The notes below the pieces were generated by a model, which had not been told where the DNA came from, ran no database searches, and saw nothing but the letters and a program-made list of their open reading frames with translations. From assembly GCF_022965805.1 (NCBI RefSeq), contig NC_133110.1, positions 28,640,668-28,704,667 on the forward strand: 64,000 nt of DNA, in the 5' to 3' direction. Positions 1 through 10,548 of this stretch are shown in pieces (within the stretch, counting starts at the first letter, position 1; every line of letters starts with the position of its first letter). Source of the DNA: Primulina eburnea. Taxonomy: Eukaryota; Streptophyta; Magnoliopsida; Lamiales; Gesneriaceae. The position numbers and the translations under genes are program-made.

Positions 1-757
1 TGGTTCTATTAAGCATGCCAAAAATTGTTTACAGAATATTTTGAGTTGCAGGTGTATTAGGTGCAAGATGTCTGTATTTTGTTTCTGTTGATCTTCTTTT
101 TTTCTTCTTGTCTTTTGGGCATTTCTTTCCATTCTCTCACTCTCTCCTACTCCGTGATTTTGCTCATTATCTCTCTATGATATCTTTTTGTTTTTACGCA
201 CTTTGATTTATTCAAATCAATTCAAATTACTAACGAGCTTTTATCTACTCGTCACCTCTTTCATCATGGATTTGGACTTGAGCAATTTTGGGCCTAATTA
301 AAATATAGTCTCAACACAAATAAAATTTTCATTGATTGTTAAACTTTTATTTCAACCTATATGCCAACAGTCATATAATTAATTAAAATACAAAAATTAC
401 CTATATCTATCAGTTTTATACCATTCACGTTATACATCCACATTGCTAGTCTCATATAACATATAAAACAAATGAACAATAAATGTGTATTTTAGAAAGT
501 GAAGAAGATTTCCAAAGGAGACTAATTATCTCCAAAATATCCTTTTCCCACACTATTCTTTATATGGTTATTAAAAAAACATGATAACGGGAAAACTCAA
601 ATGCAAAATTAAATAAGAAAATTATTAAACAAAAATATTTATATAAAAATTTATGATTATAAAATGATAAACTTTATTTAAATAAAATTTAATATTATTA
701 CACATACACATGAATGTGAATAATTCTCGAGATTGCGAACCTTGAATGCTGCATGCG
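1..757. other. AT-rich intergenic DNA, nothing recognised
   Basis: AT-rich sequence with no long open frame, no terminal repeats and no recognisable transposon end. It runs up to the target-site duplication of the first solo LTR. Confidence 0.6.
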
Positions 758-762
758 ACTGT

Positions 763-2986
763 TGTAAGAGTAGATGCCCTGCAAGCCAACGGTTGACTAG
801 GGAATTTATTGACTCAAGTGAAATAAACAATCTTTATTTTAATATAATTTAATTTTTAATGGTTTCGTTATACTTTATCTGTATACCCATGCAAGCAGCA
901 TAGATAAAGTCCTTGATTATGCTTTAATACAAATGAATCGTAATTCGATGTTGAAACTCATTTGTAAACACTACATATTCTAAATTCGTTCCTAGTCGAT
1001 TCAGCCGCCTAAAACATGGATAAAGGTCGCTTGAGCTCGAGACTAGCATCTGTGATGTTGTGTACTGCGTTTCTTGGTAAGGGCATAGAGATGTCCAAAC
1101 ATACAGATGGGTAGTCATATGATGATTATACCGAACAACCCTCCCTCGGACTTTCCAAGTGGTTATCATTTATCGAGAGGATAAGTTCGTGGTTATGATT
1201 GTACACCATTAGTCCTTACGACCCGGGACAACACTGTGGCTCTATATGCTAGGGCTGTGCTTTGACTCGTTTACCGGCTCCAGGAGAGTCATCAGGTGGC
1301 GAGGTTGGGCACAGTTGCGACACATATAGGAGCCAGTGCATTGTAGTCGGGGATTCACCGCTCACTTACGGGTGTGGATATCCTATGTGATCTAATGAAA
1401 TAATAGTGCATGGAATCTCTGGCCAGAGTACGAGATGTACGTTGGAGAAAGAGTTCTCCAAATAGTACACGCGATGCGACTATTATAGTTATCACATAGT
1501 TATCGAATTAATATGCAACCCTCGATGAACCAATGGTTGCAGATTCGATCGGGATATATGAGATGAAGGGACCGTACTGTACGTTAATCATAATCGACTG
1601 GTTCTTGCAGGCACTATCAGTGATACCTAGGGGATCATGGGGCGATGCTACTAGACGCTCTTACCATGATCCGATGGGTGCTATCAGAAATGAGTTTTGA
1701 CATTCTTGATCAAGGTGTTGATGAAAAGAATGGGGCTAACTAGGGTAAGCCCGAATAAAGGATTATGTCCTGAATCACAAAGAGTTGTGAGCCCACGGCT
1801 AGCTGTATCCCTGAACCATTGAGGGTCACACAAGTACTGGATTGTTTGTTCCCGTTGAGAGAATAAATTCAAGGAGTTGAATTTATATTATGATATAGTA
1901 AATTCAAGGAGTTGAATTTATGATAAATAAATCTTGAGAGAATAAATTCAAGGAGTTGAATTTATATTATGATATAGTAAATTCAAGGAGTTGAATTTAT
2001 GATAAATAAATTTTGAGAAAATAAATTCAAGGAGTTTATGAATTTATAAAATTCGGAGAGAATAAATTCAAAGAGTTGAATTTATAAAATTTGATAATTT
2101 AATTTATAAAACTCAAATGTTGGGTTTATTAAATATTAAATTTTTGAGGTGATAAAAATTCAAGGAGTTGAATTCATAATTTAAATAATAAATTCAAATG
2201 TTGAATTTATAATGTATTTAATTTATTAAGCTCAAAAGTTGAGTTGATTAATTAATAAATTAAATATGGTGGATAATATGTTTAATGGGCTTGTAGGGGT
2301 ACAAGTCCAACATATTAAATAATTAAAGTTTTAATGGGCTTTGATTAAATTAATTAAACTAGTTTGACTAGCCCAATTAATTAAATCAAGCTCATTAATG
2401 TTAATTATATATTTTAGGCAAACTCTAAAAACCTAGCCTCCACTAAGCATGGTGATTTTCGAGAATCACAATAATTATTCCTCCATATTTTAGTTTACTT
2501 AATTAATTAGATTAATTAAGTAAATGATGATTAAAGAAATATTAAGATTTCTTTATTCCCTTTTTGCATAAGATTCATTCGAGAGTTTCAAGAATTGAGA
2601 ATTCTTTTTCGGCTCTTTCAATATGCAAAAATAATTTTGTACTCTCAAAAGAATTTTTGAGCCGCCTCTCAATTATTTTTTCTCCTACGAAAAACTTCTT
2701 TTAATTCTCTAGTGCGAATTAGAAGAGGAACAAATCATCTAGTCGTGGACCTGATTAGAAGAAAGGAGTCTCTTGAAGAAAGTTCGTAGGGATTCATCAA
2801 GAGCTAGATCCGCTAATACCGGAGTAGTTGGAGCCACGTGATTTATTCACCAAAGGTATAATTTTTAGCCCCCTATGAATGTTTAAGTTAAAATCATACG
2901 AGCGTCCAAACAATTTTGATTGTCAAAATAAAATAAAATTTTAAACTTCCGCTGCGTTTGGGCGTGTAGAAAACCGGGATCCAACA
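763..2986 (+). mobile_element. Solo LTR, Copia-type family A
   Basis: A 2.2-kb stretch starts TGTAAGAGTAGATGCCC and ends CCAACA. It is flanked by a perfect 5-bp duplication ACTGT (758-762 and 2987-2991). Its start and much of its body resemble the LTRs of the complete Copia element at 25035-34379 (TGTTAGAGTAGGTGCCC) and the solo LTR at 18611-22438, which sets the family and the plus orientation. There is no primer site or coding region, so it is a solo LTR left by LTR-LTR recombination. Short frames inside it are not genes. Confidence 0.9.
1865..2245 (+). repeat. Array of AT-rich palindromes in Copia family A LTR
   Basis: The 20-bp palindrome AAATTCAAGGAGTTGAATTT occurs at 1865, 1900, 1944 and 1979, with variants at 2064, 2156 and 2190. 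At 2109 the stem is AAACTCAA with TTGGGTTT, and around 2228 AGCTCAA with TTGAGTT: the fourth pair of the stem is T-A in most copies but C-G here, so both arms changed together. The first four copies lie in two units of about 78 bp. Role unknown. Confidence 0.85.
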
Positions 2987-3057
2987 ACTGTTTCATAAAC
3001 TAATCAATGGTCTGTAGTAAGGAGAATTTTTTTACCCCAATCACTTGTTAAATCTTA

Positions 3058-3345
3058 GGTTTTAATCAATTAAGTTTTCAAATTTTAGTTTTATTACACT
3101 AATTTTTAATTTTTTATTAATTTGGTCTAATTATTGTGCAACACCGGAAAATATTGACATAGCATTGAAAAATGATATGTGATACAGAAATAAGCTAGCA
3201 CGATATCGAAAAATACTGATATGATATTGAAAATTGATGACTTTTCTAATATTAAGTCAACAATTAGATTAAAATAGCCGTAAATTAAAAATTAATTTAC
3301 CAAAATTGAAATTTGAAAACTTAATGGAATAAAACTCAAAATTAA
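3058..3345. repeat. Fold-back (MITE-like) element
   Basis: Left arm about 3058-3112 and right arm about 3289-3343 are imperfect inverted copies of each other (shared core AAGTTTTCAAATTT), enclosing about 175 bp. Size and AT content fit a small fold-back or MITE element. No clear target duplication was found, so the exact ends and superfamily are uncertain. Confidence 0.5.
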
Positions 3346-3356
3346 CCAAATTAATA

Positions 3357-3358
3357 AA

Positions 3359-3394
<36 letters not shown>
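3357..3394. repeat. (ATT)n microsatellite
   Basis: About 12 tandem copies of the trinucleotide, then a short CAT run. Confidence 0.95.
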
Positions 3395-3601
3395 GATCAT
3401 CATCATCATTCCCAGTCCACACTTCATAATTCATACCATGATATGTGCCATTGAATATTCGAAAAAAGCTCAATATAGAAAGATTGCACAATATCATAAG
3501 TATCAACCAATCCAAATACCAGTTTTGGACTCGAGTCGAAGAAGCTACAACATCACCAAACCAAACTCTCTACAAGTGTGTAACAAAATATAATTGCAGT
3601 A

Positions 3602-4400
3602 TCGCATGAAAGTTGTACTCCATCACATTGGAAGATTAAGAGGAAGCATTCGCCAAATTGAAATTTTCAGACCCAGTGGTGCATCTGAAGAGGATATTGT
3701 AAGTATTTTTTGTATAGATTATTTTCTTTACTAGTTTAAACTCTTATATGAGTCGTGTATTTTCATGTAGTTCAATAGAGCGAAAGATATGTTCATGCAA
3801 GATTTTAATTATAGTAAAGGATTCAAACTTGATCATGTGTGGCCTATTATGAAAGATATTGAAAATTTCTCCAGTGACATCAATCTATCGATTTTAGTAC
3901 CTAAAATTCATGTCACAAACTTGGATTCGTCACAGTCAGAAGCTCATACCCAGAGACTCCAATATCAGTTTCTCCTGGATTACATTCCTTTTTTCAATTA
4001 ATTTAAGTAGTGATGAAAATGCATGTGGCACTTCATCCGAGCGACCTATTGAGTTAAAAAAGCTAAATTGAAGAAAAAAAGATGACAATATTTCAGAATT
4101 ATTATCTAGGATGAAACAAGAACATCACAATCTTATGAATATACTAGAAAAGGGCTACACTGAACTTCAATAACATTATGATATTCAAATGCTAAAATTG
4201 CAAAATGATAAATTGAAGTTGGAAAATCAAAAAAAAAATTTGTAACTCGACAACAAGAAATGGCATTGGCTACCCTTCAAGAGGAGAATAGAGTTTCGTA
4301 CATGGATTCAAGTACAATTGGCGATCCAAAAATGCGTGAAATAGTTCAAATTGAACGAGCAAAAATATGCCAAAAAAAAAAAAAAAAAAAAAAAGATACG
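3602..4400 (+). pseudogene. Broken NAM-associated C-terminal domain gene
   Basis: Two exon-like pieces read in register across a 72-bp intron (3699-3770) with GTAAGT donor and TGTAG acceptor. Exon 1 ends RPSGASEEDI; exon 2 starts FNRAKDMFMQDFN and continues GFKLDHVWPIMKDIE. From memory of the family, PSGAS-DI followed by F-DHVWPI-KD-E is characteristic of the plant NAM-associated C-terminal domain proteins (PF14303 type, often annotated glutathione S-transferase T3-like). The frame stops at 4001; after further breaks, 4263-4370 resembles the family's C-terminal part (YMDSSTIGDPKMREI), followed by a poly-A run at about 4371-4394. No intact N terminus or start was found. These genes are multicopy in plants, so this is probably a decayed copy rather than a functional locus. 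Confidence 0.6.
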
Positions 4401-4652
4401 GACAACAAGATGTTGACACGTTTGGAAAATATTTGGGTGATTTTGGAGGATCCGGATCAAATTTACCAGATTATTGGTTATCTAATTTGTTTATCTTCTA
4501 AATGTATTTTCCTTTCGATTATTGTCTTTGTATTTGCATTTGTATTTGAATTATGTGTTTCAAGTTGTATTTATATTTCAATTATCTTTTTCAGTTTAGT
4601 TATGAATTGTATTGTTATATTATTTTTTCGTATGTGTATTAAATTATATTAA

Positions 4653-6294
4653 ATAAAAAATCATAAAAACAAATTATTTTTTAAATATTAATAGTTAACA
4701 TAAACAAATAAATAAATATTTTAAAAATCAACAATTGTTATTTTTTAATTTTTATGATTAATATCTAAATATTAAAATAATACAATAAATACTATACTAT
4801 TATTTAATTAATATTTATAATTTTAAATAAAAATATTTATAATAAATATAAAAAAAATTATTTAAAAAAATTCGTGCAAAATTTGGCGCAGAGGAAGGTC
4901 AAACCCCATTGGAGGAATTGAAGCTGCAGCCTTGGAGATCGCGTTATATCTTTTAAAACACCTACACAATATCTGACCAAACAAAAATCTTTAAAAAAAT
5001 GAAGCACGTTTAGGGTTCCAGCGACTAATTACGAAATTCGAGAACCCTGCATGGTACAATTGCCCTCAATTTTCTCAACATTAATTGCTCCGAAAAATAT
5101 ATTTATATGACATTTATTATCCTTCTTCACGTAGCACACGTGGACATTGACAATTTATTGCATAATTCGAGAATCATATATATTCCTCGAATTTAAGGTT
5201 ATATTTGGTTATTTGGGCATCATTAATGATAAATATAACATGGCACGGATTATATTTATGAATAGAAAGAAAACTAATTATTTGGGGATAAGTTTCACTG
5301 TGTTTAATTAGTTAGTTCCCATTTTTGGAGGACTCTTACAAAATCTATATGCGCCTAACTGCAAATTTTTTCTGTAAATCCTTGACCCATGTGATTTTCT
5401 ACACCTATAAAGTTAAAAGCAAAGCAAAGCAAAATTTAACTTTTTACATTTGTGTACCTAAAATCATAGAAATGTGTCCGGTGAATCAACAAAGTGCAAG
5501 TGAGACATATACATATATTCTGTAATGTGCCTGTCATTTTCCATCGTTCCATGATTTTATTTTTTTCAGTTGAACTAATTAAAGATTATATTACAAGTTT
5601 GTTTATTTTCATTTTGAAATATTGGGTATTGTAATTGTTTTATTTGTATTTTATTAATTCCTATATGGATTTTAATGTATTAACATAGACTTATCCTTGT
5701 CAGAATATTTTCCATTACTATTGAGTTTTAGTGATTGACAAAATAAATAGTATCGAGTTGTTTCAGGATCCAACCATTCATTTTATTGTAATACAGGTTT
5801 TTCAAACGTGCTGGATTTCTTTCATCTATTTTAGAATTTCAGGCCTCTCGATCCAAAAATCAAATTGTTGAACTTTATTGAACTTAAGTTGCAAGACATC
5901 CTCTGACAAGTGACCGTTCCAAACTATTGAATGGAGTGCACGAGTTCAAAATTTTATTTTCCAACCTCAACATTGAGGATTCCGAAAAAGATGGTATATT
6001 TCGATCTCTTCAAATAAAAACTCAATATAGAAAGATTGCATAATATTCTATCAACTTCTGAAATGAAAAAAAGTTGTCTATTCAGATATGGTGTGTCAGA
6101 TTTATCAAATACATGGACTTAAAGTCAAGAGAACATTAAAGATCATTTAATGATAAGTACATATTATGTCTGTATTATTGAGAAACAATACATATGATTG
6201 TTGAAAAGATATTTCGACCGCTGAAGCTCTCCACTCTAAATATTCAGTACATCTCAAAGAAGAAGACTAGCGAAATTATTTCGAATCGCTGAAG
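4653..6294. other. AT-rich intergenic DNA, nothing firm
   Basis: No recognisable gene, LTR end or terminal inverted repeat. A stretch near 5525-5575 is similar to one near 9245-9305 (both contain GTCATTTTCCATCGTT), suggesting an unidentified dispersed repeat. Confidence 0.5.
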
Positions 6295-6739
6295 CTTTCA
6301 AGTAGGGATGTAAATGAACCGAACTGTTCGCGAGCTTTTCGGATCTCGGCTCGTTCGGGCTCGTTCGTTAAGTTTATCGAGCCAAGCCCGAGCCTTATTT
6401 TGGGCTCGACAATTTTGTTGAGCCGAGCTTGAGATTAATAATGTTCGGCTCGTTAGCTCGGGAACATGTTCAATAATAGGTTCGTGAGCTCAAAATTGAG
6501 CTCGGCTCGTGAGCTCGAGCTCGACTCGTTTAAGTGGTTCACGAGCTCGGGCTCGAGCTCGGCTCGTTTAGGTAGATATAATTAATGAGTTATAATATTA
6601 AAATAATTATGTATGATAAATAATAATAAATTAAAAACTAAAAATTATATTAAAAATGTTAATGTTATGGCAATAATGGCATATTCCAGTAACCTCATCC
6701 TCATCTATTCCAAATCTCAAACCCTATTCGGCTATTCCC

Positions 6740-7115
6740 GTAACCTCACCTATTCCCCCCGAATCCGCGCCTCCCGACCTCTGCCCGTCGTCGCCGAGGG
6801 TCTCCGGTCGTAGCCCAGGTCCAGTCGACCATTATCAAAGCAGAAATCGGTAGATTTGAGAGTGTATAGGTAGCGAGACCCCTTTCCCGTCCACCTCTAA
6901 ACCGCGTACGATTTTCGACGATTCTCCGTTCTTCCGCCGGCGCCGAGGGCTGAAAATCCTTGTACCGTCTGGGTCGACTTTGACTGAGGCGTGAATCGAG
7001 AGTTTGGAGATCGTATAGGTCGCGAACCCCTAGCTCTGATTCTGGTTTGGTTTCATCTCCAAATACAGTGGGCAAAACAATTAGAGACAAAAGTTCAAAA
7101 GTTTCAGCTTCTCAG
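6740..7115 (+). other. GC-rich exon-like segment inside the hAT element
   Basis: Base composition changes sharply to GC-rich here. Near its end, about 7044-7115, an open stretch reads VSSPNTVGKTIRDKSSK and stops at CAG followed by GTGTGT, which looks like an exon end with a splice donor. Part of it (7085-7145) is duplicated at 7276-7330. It could be the 5' leader and first exon of the lost transposase or a captured host gene; I cannot tell which. Confidence 0.35.
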
Positions 7116-7710
7116 GTGTGTTTGAATATTGCTGCTACGGCAATGAATTTAGTCTACTTAAGAAACTCATATTTGTTGGATTGTTAAAGCAATGATATAA
7201 ATATCTGTTAATGCAATGATATAAATTAATTCTTGCGTATGCACTCTCACTCCGTATAAATTAATTCTAGCGTATGTAGAGACAAAAGTTCAAAAGTTTC
7301 AATCTGTTATTGCTGCTACGGGAATGAATCTAGCGTATGCACTCTCACTCCTAATTAATTCTACATATGATTATACGTATATAATCTTATTATTTAAAAA
7401 TATTATGGTTTGAAATTAATTATACTTTAAAGTAAATATATAAAAAAATTTAAAATATTTTAATATAATAAACTGAATATCAGACATCAAAGGCAACCGA
7501 ATAGATATCTAATGTCGCCGCATAGAAGAAATCTTAGCATTGTGAGGTCCAAAAATACAAGGCCACGTACGTGATACATTATATAGTACCATATTATAAT
7601 ATGCTATGGTCCAAAATTATATAGGCCCACGTAATTCATTATATTTATATATATAATATTTATTTATTCAAAATTCTAAAGTGTATCTTACAGAAATTAC
7701 AATGTTATAA

Positions 7711-7912
7711 CACTAGCAGAAAAATCGGATTTTACTTCGACAGGCTTTACTTCGGCAATAATAAATTACGAAGTAATACATTACCAATAACTTCAGTAAT
7801 AACACAAGCGAAGTAAAATAATATATTTTACTTCTGATGTTTAAAAACACGGGCTTCACTATATTTTTTTATTATATTTTACTTCGACATATCAATTTTG
7901 ACGAAGTAAAAA
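7711..7912 (+). mobile_element. CACTA-type terminus with subterminal repeats
   Basis: The stretch begins CACTAGCAGAAAAATCGG and then carries about seven copies of TTTACTTCG or its complement CGAAGTAAA. CACTA/En-Spm elements start with CACTA followed by clustered subterminal motifs in both orientations. The opposite end was not found, so this is a fragment or a degenerate non-autonomous copy lying inside the hAT element. Confidence 0.5.
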
Positions 7913-7984
7913 ATTAAGAAAAATAAGTTCATGCTGCAGTAATAAGATGAACCGCGCAGATTAACAAAGGAAACTAAACTATAC

Positions 7985-8078
7985 TGAACATTTAGCGACG
8001 GTTTGTCGCTAAAAAACCGTCGCTGATTTAATCAGCGACGGTTTTTCAAACAATCCGTCGCTAATAGCGACGGTTTTT
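7985..8078. repeat. AGCGACGG inverted-repeat cluster
   Basis: Five copies of AGCGACGG or its complement CCGTCGCT alternate in direction and can pair with each other. Such AGCGACGG arrays are common in subterminal regions of plant CACTA elements, so this may be a second CACTA remnant or part of the one at 7711. Confidence 0.6.
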
Positions 8079-8082
8079 TCGC

Positions 8083-8200
8083 GCATATGCGCGCAGACTT
8101 CAGCGCATATGCGAGAGTGCCTCTGTTCTCGCATCGTAGCTACTGGCCTCCTCGTGCATATGCGTGCGACAGAGCGCGCATATACGCGAGGTCTTCTGAG
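8083..8200. repeat. NCGC-ATAT-GCGN palindromes inside the hAT element
   Basis: Four near-palindromes centred on GCATATGCG or a one-base variant occur as two pairs: 8083-8118 and 8155-8192. The same motif with the same ATAT centre forms the array of the solo LTR at 19092-20942, so this is probably a captured or inserted fragment of that LTR family. Confidence 0.65.
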
Positions 8201-8449
8201 CAGAAACGAGCTCGCTTAACGAGCTTGTTTAACGAGCCGAACCCGAGCCAGGCTCCTTAAACAAGATAAACGAGCCATTAACGAGCCGAGCTCGAGCCGA
8301 GCCCGAGCTTCATAACTTCCGAACGAGCCGAGCTCGAGCTTCAAACCAAAGGCTCGTAACGAGCCCGAGCCGAGCCGAGCAAATAGTTTAACGAGCCGAG
8401 CCTGATACTTTTCGGCTCGGCTCGGCTCATTTACATTCCTACTTTCAAG

Positions 8450-9935
8450 AAAACAAGAGTTTACATATTTTAAGATTTTTTAGCACATTTAAGAGTTTTC
8501 CTTTTTGACTGCTCAAGCCGTCACAAAGCTGACCGTCAGGTCTTCATTATTATTTGTAGTGTTGTCTGGTGAACCGATGATACTTAAACATCCAGACCTT
8601 ATAAAATTATCACAAAGAGTTTCAGTTTAGGCAGTGTGACAAGTCCTAAATAAAGTAGCCAGTTACACGATGTTGTAAAGTCAAAGTCTTTTAGTGGAAA
8701 CTTTTCTAAGTAAACACCTAAGTGAAAGAAGAGATTACGTAAGAGTTTTATCTCCGAACATCCATAAAACTTTATGTGTCCTTTACTCACGCAATTTCAC
8801 CTCTTTTATCATTAATATCTTCATGTTGTTTCTTGTTAAATTACCAAATTTTTTAGTTTGTCACTAAATTAACACGATTGTTTTCACACTTATTTTATAA
8901 CATATGGTCCAATCAGTCTAGTCATTTAAGAATACCTCTTAACAACCTTATAACTTTTAAGAACATTTAAAGATTTCCAAATAAATCTAAATGTGTATAT
9001 TCACCCTCTCTAAACATATTTTTTATTCTAACAATCCTCATCGATTGAGTCATAACGTAAGAGAATATCGATGTCAATAAACAATATTCGATAGGTTTTT
9101 AGTGTCTTCCAACAACAAAAAATGATAATTAAAAAAAACCAAAAGTAAATCTATGTTATTAAATAAATGAAAACCAAATTTTAACAAATTATATAACTAA
9201 AAAACCAAAATTGACCAACTTAAATTGCTAGATTACAAATTTCCCATATTATATATTGTGATTTGTCATTTTCCATCGTTGCATGATTATATAATGTCTT
9301 TCAGTTGACCTAATTAAACTACCCACATGAGATTTCAAAACTCATTTCGTTTTTCAACTAACACCATTTAATTTGGTTCCCAAATAATTGGTGATAGGTG
9401 TAAGAACTATAATCTACACGCGCGCATGCGAAAGAGATATTAATTATAATCATGAAAAAAATATATAATTCAAAATTTGGTATATATGCCTCGTATCATT
9501 CACCATCCTAATATCTAATTTAAAATAATTTCATTTCATATTAATTCAATTATTAAGCTTTTTTTGACACTATTAATTATTGTGAAGTTGTTAAACCAAA
9601 CCTCTTTAGTATTAATTCATTTAGGATAAAGATGTTGATGTTTTGACTCTTAAAACTTCACCAGATCTCATTTCTAGGCTCGTGAATGTTGAACTCAAGG
9701 GAGGTTGATCGTTCTCCATGAGGAGAGCACGGCCGGATTTGAGACGAGGCCAAAATTAATCGGTTTAAGACCAAATTTTTGTGGGGTTTCTAGAAAATTT
9801 ATTATTTATTTAAATTTAATATTAGATTCAATTTGAATTTCAATACCAACCGAGAGAAAAGTTGATAAAAACTCTCTCAGATCATAATCTTATATGTCAC
9901 GAAAAACATTAAATAGATTGGCTATTTTATCATTT
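8450..9935. other. AT-rich intergenic DNA, nothing recognised
   Basis: No long frame, terminal repeat or domain was seen between the hAT duplication and the next retrotransposon. Confidence 0.55.
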
Positions 9936-9940
9936 GAGTG

Positions 9941-10548
9941 TGTTTGCACAATATTTGGTGTTGCGGGCGTGCCAGGTGCGTAAATGCACCGATTTATGTA
10001 AAAATGATAAAAATCTAACTTCTAAAAGCAAACGAAAGTGAATTCTAAATTTGACCGTCGGTTCTAATCTCCTAAAAGAACTATAACGCCAAAATGAAGA
10101 AAACTATTGGAATTTGAGGAATAAACGCCTGACATTGTTTATATTTTCAATAAACAGTAGAAATTTACATGACATAAACATAAACATATAAATATAAACT
10201 TGTTGAAATCTAAAACGAGAGAATGCTAGAAATCTTAAAAACTATCGCTTGAAGATTGAACTTTTGCAGAGAGTATTTTTGCAGATTTGTCTGTGGAGTT
10301 GAGTTGTCTCTGTCGTGTTTTGCCGATTCCTCCCTTTTCTTTACTATGTGGTGCGGTTCCTTCCACTCCCCCATGACTCACGATCTTCTACCGTTTTCTA
10401 CCACGATTTCCTTCTCTTTCCACGATCTCCTTGTTTGGACATTATCTGTTTATTTAAATACACTAATGGGCCTCTTGTTTTTCTCTATTAATTTAAACTT
10501 TTGGGCTTAGACAATTAATTGGGCCCAATTTAATTTTTGGTGCAAACA
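9941..10548 (-). repeat. 3' LTR of the gag-protease element
   Basis: 608 bp, highly similar to the copy at 16385-16986; the differences visible are scattered substitutions and short indels. On the coding strand it is preceded by a purine-rich GCAGGGGGCATT at 10549-10560, which serves as the polypurine tract. Confidence 0.9.

Larger units (their letters stand above)
6303..8441. mobile_element. Non-autonomous hAT element, 2.1 kb
   Basis: The ends are inverted repeats: left TAGGGATGTAAATGAACCGA, right (reverse complement) TAGGAATGTAAATGAGCCGA. A perfect 8-bp duplication CTTTCAAG flanks them (6295-6302 and 8442-8449); 8-bp duplications and TAGGG-type ends are hAT hallmarks. Subterminal zones of about 240 bp on each side are packed with GAGCTCG/CGAGCTC and GGCTCG repeats, as in other hAT elements, where transposase binds such motifs. 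No transposase frame is present. The interior holds exon-like sequence, a CACTA-type end and two palindrome arrays, annotated separately. Confidence 0.9.

Noticed and set aside
7711..8563. A complete CACTA element
   Set aside because: Only one terminus is convincing; TTGTAGTG near 8555 lies beyond the hAT end and has no matching subterminal repeats.
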